Position numbers and translations under genes: made by a program
Shown here: piece by piece, positions 17,360 through 25,556 of the stretch
How the letters are laid out: each line of letters starts with the position of its first letter
How positions within the stretch are numbered: position 1 is the first letter of the stretch
Notes under the pieces: model-generated
Told to the model about the DNA's origin: nothing
The model's database searches: none
Seen by the model: only the letters and a program-made list of their open reading frames with translations
DNA from: Myxococcales bacterium
GTDB taxonomy: Bacteria; Myxococcota_A; Polyangia; Fen-1088
DNA: 32,833 nt
Direction: 5' to 3'
Assembly: GCA_003158735.1 (NCBI GenBank)
Contig: PMLB01000194.1
Span: 7,977 to 40,809, forward strand

Positions 17360-18832
17360 CTACTTCCCCATACCCCTGGCGGTGAGCCAGCCGAACATGG
17401 CTGCTTCTGCGTCCGGCCAGGTGGCGTCAGTAAACCCGTGAGATGCGCCAACTACCTCGTGCATGGTGACGTCCGCGCCCGCTGTCTTCAGATTGGCTAC
17501 CAAACGAAGGCTGTCAGCGATCGGTGCCGTAGAGTCGTTCGATCCTTGAACCACGATGAGCGGGGGAATGTCCCCACGGACATAGGTCATGGGGTTCACT
17601 TGCTTGGCTATCGCCAACCGATTGGGCAGGCTGGCCGGAAGCCAGCCCTTGGCCACGCCATCGATCTCGGCCTCGATGTCGGCCGGTCCATATCCGTCCA
17701 CGATGCCGGCGATCTTGAAATCCGTGGGGGACGTGGGCCCAAGCCCTGCATCGGCGGTGGTCATGCCTACCATCAACGCCAGGTGCCCGCCTGCTGAGGC
17801 CCCGGTTACGACGTAGCGGGTTCTGTCGCCGTGGAAATAGTCCATGTAGTCCCAGCACCACTTGGCGGCAAGGAGCGCGTCCTGAACAGCAGCGGGGGCA
17901 GGAGCGCCGTCGACGGTGCCGTCGTTGACCCGGTACTCGGCGTTGCACACGATGAATCCGTGGCTCAGGAAGCGGTCGAAGAACGTCGACATGTGGTCTT
18001 TTCCGGACGGATAGTTATTCGTATACGAGTGAATCCAGGCTCCGCCGTGAAACATAACGACTATAGGGAGCACCTGGGTGGCCTTGGGGCCGCCGCCCAC
18101 CGGGTAGAGCACGTCGATACGTTGCGAGGTCAGCGGCCCATAGGCGTAGTTACCCTCCACAGTGAATCCGGCGGGGGGGCTCGAGATGGGAACCTTCGAT
18201 GCGGTATCGCGAACGGGAGGGATGACGAGCGCGGTACTGGTCGTTCCTCCAGTAGCGCCGACGCCTCCACTGCCACTGGTACCGCCTCCGCCACTGGCAC
18301 CGCCGCCCTTGCCACCAACTGCCCCACTGCCGCCGCTCAATGAGCCACCACTGGATCCTCCGGCGCCTCCACTGCCACTGGCGCTGCCGCCCTTGCCACC
18401 AGCTGCTCCGTCGCTGCTGCTCCCCGATGAAACACCGCTCGATCCCCCTCCCCCGACAGCGCCCGCAGAGCCACCCGTGCCAGGCATCGAGCTCGAACCG
18501 CCGGTGTTGACGGGCGGCGAGGTTGCTCCGCCACTCGACAATGCACTTGAACCACCGCCGGACAGCGAGCTTGCGCCGCCAGGCAACGCTGCGCTTGCCC
18601 CTCCGCTGGACCCCGCGTTTGCACCGCCGCTCGACGCCGCACTCGCGCCGCCCGAGGCGAGTGGACTGGATGCGCTACCGCTTCCGCCGCTTCCCGTGGG
18701 GCCGGGCTGCCCGTTGGAGCTCGTGCAGGCGGCGGCCAGGACGACGGCTAGTGAGCAGATCACGTCTCTCCAGCGATCGTGGCCGCTCAACGACGGGGCG
18801 TCTGCCTGCTGATGGCTGGTTGTCGTTCGCAT
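17360..18832 (-). CDS. Alpha/beta-hydrolase esterase lipoprotein (BD-FAE/acetyl xylan esterase-like)
   Basis: Exported 490-residue enzyme likely to remove acetyl or feruloyl groups from plant polysaccharide. The catalytic part (about 205-490) has the oxyanion-hole motif VMFHGGAW, the nucleophile S346 in TGASAGGHLAL, an Asp in VQGSNDSTAPIADS and a His in VGASHGF, a complete Ser-Asp-His triad in the BD-FAE/esterase-lipase arrangement. The start at 18832 is chosen because GAGAGGAG lies just upstream and a signal peptide ending LAAAC (C36) follows; the frame is open further upstream. Residues about 40-203 are a Gly/Ser/Ala linker. The precise substrate is inferred from neighbours (endoglucanase, GH105, CE3-like esterase) and not from sequence. 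Confidence 0.88.
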   Translation of the reverse strand: MRTTTSHQQADAPSLSGHDRWRDVICSLAVVLAAACTSSNGQPGPTGSGGSGSASSPLASGGASAASSGGANAGSSGGASAALPGGASSLSGGGSSALSSGGATSPPVNTGGSSSMPGTGGSAGAVGGGGSSGVSSGSSSDGAAGGKGGSASGSGGAGGSSGGSLSGGSGAVGGKGGGASGGGGTSGSGGVGATGGTTSTALVIPPVRDTASKVPISSPPAGFTVEGNYAYGPLTSQRIDVLYPVGGGPKATQVLPIVVMFHGGAWIHSYTNNYPSGKDHMSTFFDRFLSHGFIVCNAEYRVNDGTVDGAPAPAAVQDALLAAKWCWDYMDYFHGDRTRYVVTGASAGGHLALMVGMTTADAGLGPTSPTDFKIAGIVDGYGPADIEAEIDGVAKGWLPASLPNRLAIAKQVNPMTYVRGDIPPLIVVQGSNDSTAPIADSLRLVANLKTAGADVTMHEVVGASHGFTDATWPDAEAAMFGWLTARGMGK

Positions 18833-19206
18833 TGATGGCTCCTCTCGGTATGCCGATCCGGGTCCGTCGCCCGAGCGCCGCGCCACACGCTCCTCGCATC
18901 TTGGCCGCTCTCTGACCCCGCCACACGGCGGCGCTCCGCTCGACCCAAGGAAAAGGATAGTCGATCGTCACCCGATCCTCCAGCGCATTGCCTCGCCTGT
19001 CCCTCGTCACCCTATCGCCCGGGGCCCGTCGGGCGGTCGATCCTGGGTGGATGGTGCCTGTTTCCGCCCGAGCCCGGGCAGTCAGCGCGGGGATGGCCGA
19101 GCACAGATGCACCCAGAAAACTCCCAAATGTCTTGAATCGCGGCTGGGCAAACTACACACGCCTACACCACAAAACCATCCCTCTACCCAGCCCGGCCGG
19201 GCCCTT
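18833..19206. other. Gene-free stretch upstream of the esterase
   Basis: No convincing gene is seen in these 374 bases. Next to the esterase start is its ribosome-binding site (on the minus strand). A perfect 12-base palindrome GCCCGGCCGGGC lies near 19191-19202, at the border with a gene fragment. The long minus-strand open frame crossing here is Arg/Pro-rich and continues antisense through a Gly-rich linker, so I treat it as spurious. Confidence 0.4.
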
Positions 19207-19420
19207 CTAACCGGGGAACAGCACGAGGTGGTGGATCTCGGTGAGCAATGTTTGCGGAAGTTGGTAGGCGATGTGAATCCGTCCCAGGGAATCAATGGCG
19301 CTAGCGAACGTCGCGGCCAGAAAGCGCGCCTTCTCCACACGATGGGGATCCTCGCCTCTCGTCGGTGATATTGGGTCGGGGACCGGCGCGGTGGTGAGCA
19401 GGACGCCCCTTGGCTGTGTC
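19207..19420 (-). pseudogene. C-terminal fragment of an unidentified protein
   Basis: The minus strand has an open stretch ending at a TAG (19207-19209). It codes VLLTTAPVPDP, then EDPHRVEKARFLAATFASAI, then DSLGRIHIAYQLPQTLLTEI and HHLVLFPG. The composition is that of a real folded protein: balanced charge and alternating hydrophobics, unlike the Arg/Pro-rich shadow frames around it. No start codon with a ribosome-binding site is present, and upstream the frame runs towards the promoter of the SGNH gene, so I read it as a leftover 3' end. I do not recognise the family. Confidence 0.35.
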
Positions 19421-19503
19421 CGCCGTTTCCGGCTTGTGCCGCTGGGCGACGGCGCAGAGGCGCGGCGCTTGACCAGCGATTGCGAGAAGGCGGATAAGTA
19501 GCA

Positions 19504-20787
19504 ATGGCTTCGTTTTCGGAAATAGAACGTTTCAATGTCGCGGCATTGACCGTTTCTCTTTGGCTCGTGTCATGCGCGAGTGGCTGCAATGGCGGTGCCG
19601 CGACAACCGTCAGCAGCGGCGGCCAGACAACGACGACCGGGGGACAGCCGACAAGCGGCGGGCAGATCGCTGCAGGCGGCCTGCTTGCAACCGGCGGCTC
19701 GACAGGCGTCGGAGGCATGGCCATCGGCGGCGATTCGGGCGCTGGCAGCGGCGGGCGGGACACCATCGCGCACGCGGGCGAGCGAGGGACCGGCGGAGAC
19801 ACCACCGGCACCGCGGGAGGCGGCAATCCTGCTGGCGGCAGCACCGGCAGCGGCGGCCAACCGGCGACCGGTGGATCGTCTGCGGCCGGAGGAAGCACGT
19901 CCGGAAACGACGCAGGCGTTGGAACCGCGGGACTGGACGCGGGCGTTTCCACGGGCGGTGTGGTTGTGGACGCGGCTGGCAGCGGCGGCGCCAATGGCGG
20001 CAGTGACGGCAGTAGCAGCGGCGGCGCCAATAGCGGCAGTGACGGCAGTAGCAGCAGCGGCGGTCGGCTCGACGGTGGCGCGGGTGGCTCAAGTGGCAGC
20101 CCCTACAACCCATGTCCCTCGACCGGAGCTTGCGCTATCTTGCCGCTCGGAGATTCAATCACGGCGGGAACCGGCTCGTCGGACGGCGGCGGCTATCGCG
20201 TCGAGCTGTTCAAACAGGCTGTGGCCAATTCACAATCGATCACATTCGTGGGCACCTTGTCGTCCGGTCCCGCAACCGTGAGTGGCAAACCCTTCCCCAA
20301 AAGCCACGAAGGTCACTCCGGTTTCGTGATCGACACCATTCCCCAACGGCAGGGCATCTCGTCAGTGACCGACGCGGCAATCGCCAAGTCCATCCCGCAC
20401 ATTGTCCTTCTGATGATTGGCACCAACGACATCCCGTGGAATTACGATCTTGCCAACGAGCCCACGCGGTTGGGCAACCTCATCGACCAGATTACTACCG
20501 ACGCGCCCAAGGCACTGGTCGTCGTGGCCCAAATTGGCCCCAGCAACGACGACGCCAGAACCGCTCTCATCAAGGCGTACAACGACGGAATCCCGGCCGT
20601 GGTGCAGGCGCGCGTCGCCGCCGGCAAGCACGTAGCCATGGTCGACATGTTCACCCCGTTTGTCAGCAACCCGAACTACAAGACCGCGTTGCTCTCAGAC
20701 GAAGTTCACCCCAACCCCGCGGGCTACGTCATTCTGGGACAAGTCTGGTACGCGGCGATCCAGTCATTCTTGCCGCGCGCCCACTGA
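19504..20787 (+). CDS. SGNH/GDSL esterase lipoprotein, CE3-like
   Basis: Exported 427-residue esterase, probably deacetylating xylan or a similar polymer. The SGNH domain covers about 205-427: block I ILPLGDSITAG with nucleophile S218, a HEGHSGF segment typical of carbohydrate esterase family 3, block III LMIGTNDI, and block V SDEVHPNPAGY with D399 and H402. The N-terminus has a hydrophobic signal ending LVSC (C24), a fair lipobox; C28 is an alternative lipidation site. A Gly/Ser/Ala/Asp linker of about 170 residues follows and includes a 36-base tandem duplication. The ATG at 19504 follows GGCGGA at slightly long spacing. It forms, with the three other exported hydrolases, a plant-polysaccharide set, though not one operon. 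Confidence 0.88.
   Translation: MASFSEIERFNVAALTVSLWLVSCASGCNGGAATTVSSGGQTTTTGGQPTSGGQIAAGGLLATGGSTGVGGMAIGGDSGAGSGGRDTIAHAGERGTGGDTTGTAGGGNPAGGSTGSGGQPATGGSSAAGGSTSGNDAGVGTAGLDAGVSTGGVVVDAAGSGGANGGSDGSSSGGANSGSDGSSSSGGRLDGGAGGSSGSPYNPCPSTGACAILPLGDSITAGTGSSDGGGYRVELFKQAVANSQSITFVGTLSSGPATVSGKPFPKSHEGHSGFVIDTIPQRQGISSVTDAAIAKSIPHIVLLMIGTNDIPWNYDLANEPTRLGNLIDQITTDAPKALVVVAQIGPSNDDARTALIKAYNDGIPAVVQARVAAGKHVAMVDMFTPFVSNPNYKTALLSDEVHPNPAGYVILGQVWYAAIQSFLPRAH
19981..20052. repeat. 36-bp in-frame tandem duplication in the SGNH linker
   Basis: Two adjacent 36-base copies (19981-20016 and 20017-20052) differ at one base (AATGGC against AATAGC). Each encodes SGGANxGSDGSS, so the repeat is codon-phased and lengthens the linker by 12 residues. 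The near identity suggests a recent slippage or recombination event. Confidence 0.85.
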
Positions 20788-21040
20788 CAGAGCTGCCGCC
20801 CTCGCCTGCGCAAGAGTGACCGCGCCTTCTGGGTCGTACTCTCCCATCTCTGGTCGCGCCTGAGCGGACGCGCTGGTCGTCGTCAAACCAGGCATCTTCT
20901 TCACCGTGCCCAATGCGACCTTTGTAGTGTGAGTAAGATGGATTCCTTTCCCGTATTAGAAGCCGCGAAACTGGCGGGGCAGCGGAATTCCCGGGCATCC
21001 GAAGAAGACCTGTATGAGCATCGGAACATCCACCCCTGGG

Positions 21041-21757
21041 TTAGGTCAATGAGGAAACAGCGAATGCATCGAGCAGCCGGCGAGCCAGGGCTGGTGCCTC
21101 GGCGGTTTCATGTTTGACGAAGACGTAGGCCTCGTTCCAGGGCTGCTGGGCGATGCGACTGGCCCAGGCGTCGAGCGTCGCCGACGTGTAGTCTTCGCGG
21201 CGCAGGCGCAGGTAGCCCCAAGAGGTCGTCGCTTGCAGCGGGGTCTCCAGCTTTTCCGCTTCGGCGATGCACAGTGCGGCCCCGGCAGCCCGCAGGCTGG
21301 CATAGACATCGTCGCTGAACCACGAGGCGTGACGAAACTCGAAGGCCGGGCGGATTCCTTGCCCAACTTGTGCCAACACCGCCAGGAAGGTCTGCAGCCG
21401 CTCCAGATCCTTGTGCAGCCACGGCGGCAATTGGAACAGCACCGGGCCCAACTTGCTTCCCAGGGACACGGCCCCTTTGGCGAAACGCTCAACCGCGCTC
21501 TCTGCATCGTGCAGTCGCAGCTCGTGGGTAATGCGTCGGTTGCACTTGAGGGCGAAAACGAAATCGACTGGCGTGGCGGCAGACCAGTGTTCGAGCAAGC
21601 TCGCGCTGGGCATGCGGTAGAAGGTGTTGTTGATTTCCACCGTCGGGAGTTGCTGCGCGTAGAAGCCCAGCATGTCAGCCGCGGGAAGTTTTTCCGGATA
21701 GAACGACCCACGCCAGGGCGGGTAACTGAAACCGCTTGTCCCGACCCACACCCGCAT
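21041..21757 (-). CDS. DUF72 (YecE-like) protein
   Basis: A 238-residue soluble protein of the DUF72 family, a TIM-barrel-like fold of unknown biochemical activity. Diagnostic segments are the N-terminal VWVGTSGFSYPPWRGSFYPE, then VEINNTFYRMP, ALKCNRRITH, GPVLFQLPP, FEFRHASWF and a terminal YVFVKHETAEAP. It lies 14 bases downstream of ku on the same strand, so the two are probably co-transcribed, and a tie to DNA repair is possible but unproven. Its last 24 codons recur, diverged, at 16649-16721. The 253 bases between this gene and the SGNH esterase (20788-21040) show no gene or clear terminator. Confidence 0.92.
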   Translation of the reverse strand: MRVWVGTSGFSYPPWRGSFYPEKLPAADMLGFYAQQLPTVEINNTFYRMPSASLLEHWSAATPVDFVFALKCNRRITHELRLHDAESAVERFAKGAVSLGSKLGPVLFQLPPWLHKDLERLQTFLAVLAQVGQGIRPAFEFRHASWFSDDVYASLRAAGAALCIAEAEKLETPLQATTSWGYLRLRREDYTSATLDAWASRIAQQPWNEAYVFVKHETAEAPALARRLLDAFAVSSLT

Positions 21758-21771
21758 CGCCGCCCTACCTT

Positions 21772-22659
21772 CTAGCCCCGTGAGGCGTGTGCCTTGGGCC
21801 GCGCGCCGTGTGAAGGTGCGGCTCGGGCCGGCTTTCGTTCAATCTCGGCGGTGCCCGACGGTGCCGGCTGGCCGCGCGCCGCCAGGCTGGCCTTGAGCGC
21901 CTCCATCAAATCGATGATCTGTGCGGGCTGCTCCGGCGCGGCCGAAACAGAAACCTCGTGACCCGCCACCTTGCGCTCGATCTCGGCCTGCATACGATCG
22001 CGCACGTCGTTGCGATATGCCGCCGGATCGAAGCTGTCGGATGCGATCTGCTCCACCACCTGACTGGCCAGCTTCAGTTCGGCCTCGCTCGCCTGACCCT
22101 CGGGTATCGGCACCTCGGCCAAGGGGCGCACCTCGTCGGCGTACAGCAGTTGCTGCATGACCAGCCCGCTGGTTTCCGGCTGCACGCCCGCAACCGGTCG
22201 CAACATCACCAGGTACAGCCGGTCGTGCGCGGCGTAGCGAGCTATGGCGGCGCGGCCACTCTGGCGCATCACCTCGACCAGCAGGCGGTAGGCCTTCTCG
22301 CCGCCCTTGTCGGGCGCCAGGTAGTAGGGCCGGTCGAAGTAGATGGGATCGACCTTGTCCGCGGGCACGAACTGCGCAATGGCAATGGCCTGCGTCGCCT
22401 TCTCCTCCAATGCCTTGATCTCTTCGTTGGTAAAGGTCACGTACTGGTCCTTGGCGAATTCGTAGCCCTTGACCATTTCCTCGCGCGGCACCACTTGGCC
22501 GTCTTTGGCGCACAAGTATTGCTGATGCAGCCGCGAGCCGTCTTTGCTGTGTAGCAAGTGAAACGCAATTCCAGCAGACGGCTGTGTCGCCGGATACAGC
22601 TTCACTGGGATCGACACCAACCCGAACGAGATGGTTGCACCCGCCATTGCCCGCGCCAT
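21772..22659 (-). CDS. ku: Ku protein for non-homologous end joining
   Basis: Homodimeric DNA-end-binding ring that recruits LigD to double-strand breaks. The 295-residue protein begins MARAMAGATISFGLVSIPVK, a standard bacterial Ku start. It contains HLLHSKDG, CAKDGQVVPREEMVKGYEF, the DPIYFDRPYYL segment and a C-terminal ELKLASQVVEQI helix. The tail after about 255 is Ala/Pro/Lys/Arg-rich, as is usual for the LigD-interacting, DNA-touching C-terminus. It is divergent from ligD with a gap of only about 43-60 bases, so the two start from a shared control region. DUF72 follows on the same strand. Confidence 0.96.
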   Translation of the reverse strand: MARAMAGATISFGLVSIPVKLYPATQPSAGIAFHLLHSKDGSRLHQQYLCAKDGQVVPREEMVKGYEFAKDQYVTFTNEEIKALEEKATQAIAIAQFVPADKVDPIYFDRPYYLAPDKGGEKAYRLLVEVMRQSGRAAIARYAAHDRLYLVMLRPVAGVQPETSGLVMQQLLYADEVRPLAEVPIPEGQASEAELKLASQVVEQIASDSFDPAAYRNDVRDRMQAEIERKVAGHEVSVSAAPEQPAQIIDLMEALKASLAARGQPAPSGTAEIERKPARAAPSHGARPKAHASRG

Positions 22660-22702
22660 GATTTAACCATAGCGCACGCTTGCAGCAGCGCACGCGCAGC
22701 GT
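22660..22702. promoter_or_regulatory. Short divergent control region between ku and ligD
   Basis: About 43 bases (61 if ligD starts at 22721) separate the two repair genes, so their promoters must overlap here or extend into the coding ends. The sequence includes the dyad-like GCGCACGC and an AT-richer ATGATTTAACCATAG just next to ku. I cannot assign boxes with confidence. Confidence 0.4.
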
Positions 22703-25189
22703 TTGCGCAAAAAGGTTGTCTTGCCTCTCCAGGATTATCGCGCCAAGCGGTCGCCAGGCCGAACCAATGAGCCGTTTGGCGGCGGTTCTGGTCCGGGCAG
22801 GTTGTTTGTCGTCCACAAACACGCCGCGCGCAGGTTGCACTACGATCTGCGCCTGGAAATGGAGGGCGTGCTGCGCTCGTGGGCCGTGCCCAAAGTGCCC
22901 AGCTTTGACCCCGCTGAAAAGCGCCTGGCCGTACAAGTGGAAGACCACCCCATCGAGTACGGATCGTTCGAAGGCGTGATTCCGGCCGGCAACTACGGCG
23001 CCGGTCCCACCATCGTCTGGGATCGCGGCACATGGACGCCGCTTGACGATGTCGAGCAGGGACTGGTCAAGGGCAAGCTGCGTTTCACCTTTGCCGGCTA
23101 CAAATTGCGTGGGGCCTGGTCACTGGTGCGCCTGGCGAAAAGTCAGAAGGACTGGCTGCTCATCAAAGAACGCGATGCCTACGTGGTCCGCGGCGGCGAG
23201 AGCAACTTGCCCGAGGCTTCGGTGCTGTCGGGCCTGACTATCGAGGAGCTGCGCGACGGCTCGCCCCGCTGGGCCGAGGTGCGCGCGCAGGTCGAGAAGC
23301 TGCCGCCCTCCCCTCTGCGGGCCGATCAGGTGCAGTTGATGCTGGCGGAGACACGGCCGCAGCCCTTTTCCGAGCCAGGCTGGCTCTTTGAGATCAAGTA
23401 CGACGGCTTCCGCGCCCTGGCCGCGCACGAAGGTGGACGAGGCAAGCTGCTCTACCGGCATGGCAGCGACGCCACCGCGCTCTATCCTGACCTGGCCATA
23501 GCGCTGGCTGCGCTGCCGGCGGATGTGGTGCTAGACGGCGAGATCACAGTCTGCGACGAGCAGGGCCGGCCCAGTTTCGAGCGCCTGCAGCGACGGGCCC
23601 TGCTAACCCGACAGCCCGACATTGAACACGCGGCCCTGAGCCTGCCTGCCAGCCTGTTCGTGTTCGACTTGCTTGGCTTCGAAGATCGCGACTTGCGCTC
23701 GCTGCCGCTCTCCAAACGCAAGGCGCTGCTCAGCCGGTTGCTGCCGACACTGGGACCGTTGCACTACGTGGACCACATCGAAACCCGCGGGCAAGAGATG
23801 TTCGAGGAGATCGCGCGCCTGGGTTTGGAAGGCGTGATGGCCAAGCGGGCCGAGTCGGCCTATCACGCCGGCCGCTCGCCTGACTGGCTGAAGATTCGGC
23901 GCGATCGCAGCGCGGATTTCGCGGTGGTGGGCTACACCGCTCCTCGCGGCCTGCGCAGTGGGCTCGGCGCCCTGCACTTGGCAGCGCAGGAGTCGGGCGC
24001 GCTGGTGTACATGGGACGCGTGGGCAGCGGCCTGGGCGAAAAGGATCTCGCGAGCCTGCCGAAAGAGCTGCTCGACGACGAGCAGCCCGAGCCGCCGTGC
24101 AACGGGCCAGTGCCGCATGGACGTGAGCACACCTGGGTGAAGCCGCGCCTGGTGTGCGAGGTGCGCTACAAGGAGATCACCAGCGACGGACTTCTGCGCC
24201 AGCCGATCTTCTTGCGCTGGCGCACGGACAAGCGGCCCGAGGAATGCGCCCACCCGCAGACGCAGGCCGAGCCGCCGCTTGCCGAGCCAGAGGTCGAGAA
24301 ACGGATCGCCTTTACCAATTTGACAAAGATCTTCTGGCCTACCGAGAAATTCACCAAGGGCGATCTGATTGACTACTACCGCGCCATTGCGCCCTGGCTG
24401 CTGCCCTACCTGCGCGACCGGCCCCTGGTGCTGACCCGCTATCCCGAGGGCATCGCCGGGCCGTCGTTCTTTCAAAAGGACGCGCCCGCCTGGTCGCCCG
24501 AATGGGTGCGCCGGGTGCGCATCTGGAGCGACGAGCGCCAGGCCGAGCTGGAGTATTTCCTGTGCGACGACGTGGAATCGATCCTGTACCTGGCCAACCT
24601 AGGCACGATTCCACTGCATGTGTGGGCCAGCCGGGTCGGCTCTTTGGAACGGCCGGATTGGTGCATCCTGGATCTCGATCCCAAAGACGCGCCCTTTGCC
24701 CATGTGGTGCAATTGGCCCGCGCCATCCACCAACTGTGCCAGCGCATCGATCTGCCCTGCTTTGCCAAGACCAGCGGCGCCAGTGGACTGCACGTTCTTG
24801 TTCCCCTCGCCGGCCAGCTCACCCACGCCGAGTCGCGAACTCTTGCGCAATTGCTCGGCCAGATCATGGTTCGCGATCATCCCGACCTCGCCACCCTGAC
24901 CCGCGCTGTCGCCCAGCGCGCCGGCCGCGTGTATCTGGATTGTCTGCAAAACGGGCACGGCAAGACCATCGCCGGCCCTTTCAGCGCGCGCGCAGTCCCT
25001 GGCGCTCGCGTGTCCATGCCCCTGCGCTGGTCCGAAGTGAACGCCCGCCTGGATCCCGCGGCCTTCACCATCAAAACCGCGCCAGCGCGCATGAAGCGAC
25101 TACACGAAGATCCGCTGGTGCCAGTGTTGCAGCTGCGCCCGGATCTGCCAAAGGCGCTGGCATTGCTGGAGCGAGAGGTGGAGAAGTGA
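22703..25189 (+). CDS. ligD: Multifunctional DNA ligase D (PE-LIG-POL)
   Basis: Repair enzyme that trims, fills and seals Ku-bound DNA ends. Domain order is phosphoesterase, ligase, polymerase, as in Pseudomonas and unlike mycobacteria. The phosphoesterase (about 1-165) holds HKHAARRLHYDLRLEMEG with the metal-binding histidines. The ligase (about 205-530) has the adenylated K232 in EIKYDGFR, VLDGEITV and EGVMAKRAES. The primase-like polymerase (about 545-828) has FWPTEKFTKGDLIDYYRAIA and the catalytic DLD at D657 and D659. At 828 residues it is full length. There is no ATG. The frame opens with TTG at 22703; TTG at 22721 is better supported because AAAAAGG precedes it by five bases, and it would shorten the protein by six residues. 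Confidence 0.96.
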   Translation: MRKKVVLPLQDYRAKRSPGRTNEPFGGGSGPGRLFVVHKHAARRLHYDLRLEMEGVLRSWAVPKVPSFDPAEKRLAVQVEDHPIEYGSFEGVIPAGNYGAGPTIVWDRGTWTPLDDVEQGLVKGKLRFTFAGYKLRGAWSLVRLAKSQKDWLLIKERDAYVVRGGESNLPEASVLSGLTIEELRDGSPRWAEVRAQVEKLPPSPLRADQVQLMLAETRPQPFSEPGWLFEIKYDGFRALAAHEGGRGKLLYRHGSDATALYPDLAIALAALPADVVLDGEITVCDEQGRPSFERLQRRALLTRQPDIEHAALSLPASLFVFDLLGFEDRDLRSLPLSKRKALLSRLLPTLGPLHYVDHIETRGQEMFEEIARLGLEGVMAKRAESAYHAGRSPDWLKIRRDRSADFAVVGYTAPRGLRSGLGALHLAAQESGALVYMGRVGSGLGEKDLASLPKELLDDEQPEPPCNGPVPHGREHTWVKPRLVCEVRYKEITSDGLLRQPIFLRWRTDKRPEECAHPQTQAEPPLAEPEVEKRIAFTNLTKIFWPTEKFTKGDLIDYYRAIAPWLLPYLRDRPLVLTRYPEGIAGPSFFQKDAPAWSPEWVRRVRIWSDERQAELEYFLCDDVESILYLANLGTIPLHVWASRVGSLERPDWCILDLDPKDAPFAHVVQLARAIHQLCQRIDLPCFAKTSGASGLHVLVPLAGQLTHAESRTLAQLLGQIMVRDHPDLATLTRAVAQRAGRVYLDCLQNGHGKTIAGPFSARAVPGARVSMPLRWSEVNARLDPAAFTIKTAPARMKRLHEDPLVPVLQLRPDLPKALALLEREVEK

Positions 25190-25250
25190 GCGATCCACAG
25201 GAGCGCGCAGCCGCCTTGCCTCGTCGTGGGACAGGTGGGACAATCTGACC

Positions 25251-25556
25251 GTGTTCGAGCGAATTCTGCGTACGGCAGCGAATTTTCGGGGGGTCGAAGA
25301 ATTCGACCGGCGCGATCTCGCGCGCTTGAGTCTCGAGGAACGTATCTCCGCGGTAGAGAAGCTGAGGAGGATCTGGTTCGGTGAAGATCCAGCTAAGTCC
25401 CGACTGGAACGAGTTCTTGTCGCTTCTGATCTCGAAGCGCGTTCGGTTTCTGCTCGTGGGAGGCCACGCCGTCGCGGCCCACGGCGAGCCCAGGCTGACG
25501 GAGGACCTCGACGTATTCGTAGATCCGGCGCGGGCAAACGCCGGTCGCCTTCGTGA
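25251..25556 (+). CDS. Possible small partner of the downstream nucleotidyltransferase
   Basis: Starts with GTG behind GTGGGA, 61 bases after ligD. The first 60 residues look genuine: FERILRTAANFRGVEEFDRR, then LARLSLEERISAVEKLRRIW, then RLERVLVASDL. The EERxxxxxxLRR stretch is like that of small antitoxin-like proteins encoded before DUF6036/AbiEii-type nucleotidyltransferases, and like the 98-residue protein at 8613. After that the frame overlaps the next gene by 176 bases and turns Arg-rich, as an overprinted frame would. Either the gene really overlaps deeply, or a frameshift removed its original stop. It is coupled to the next gene by position. Confidence 0.55.
   Translation: MFERILRTAANFRGVEEFDRRDLARLSLEERISAVEKLRRIWFGEDPAKSRLERVLVASDLEARSVSARGRPRRRGPRRAQADGGPRRIRRSGAGKRRSPS

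Noticed and set aside
18675-20030. Long minus-strand open frame of 451 codons, Pro/Ala-rich
   Set aside because: It is antisense to the Gly-rich linker of the SGNH gene and to the end of the esterase linker. GGC/GGT-rich linkers read backwards as long Pro/Ala frames without stops. No ribosome-binding site or known fold.
20929-21117. Plus-strand frame of 62 codons before the DUF72 gene end
   Set aside because: It runs antisense into the DUF72 3' end, has no ribosome-binding site and shows no conserved motif.
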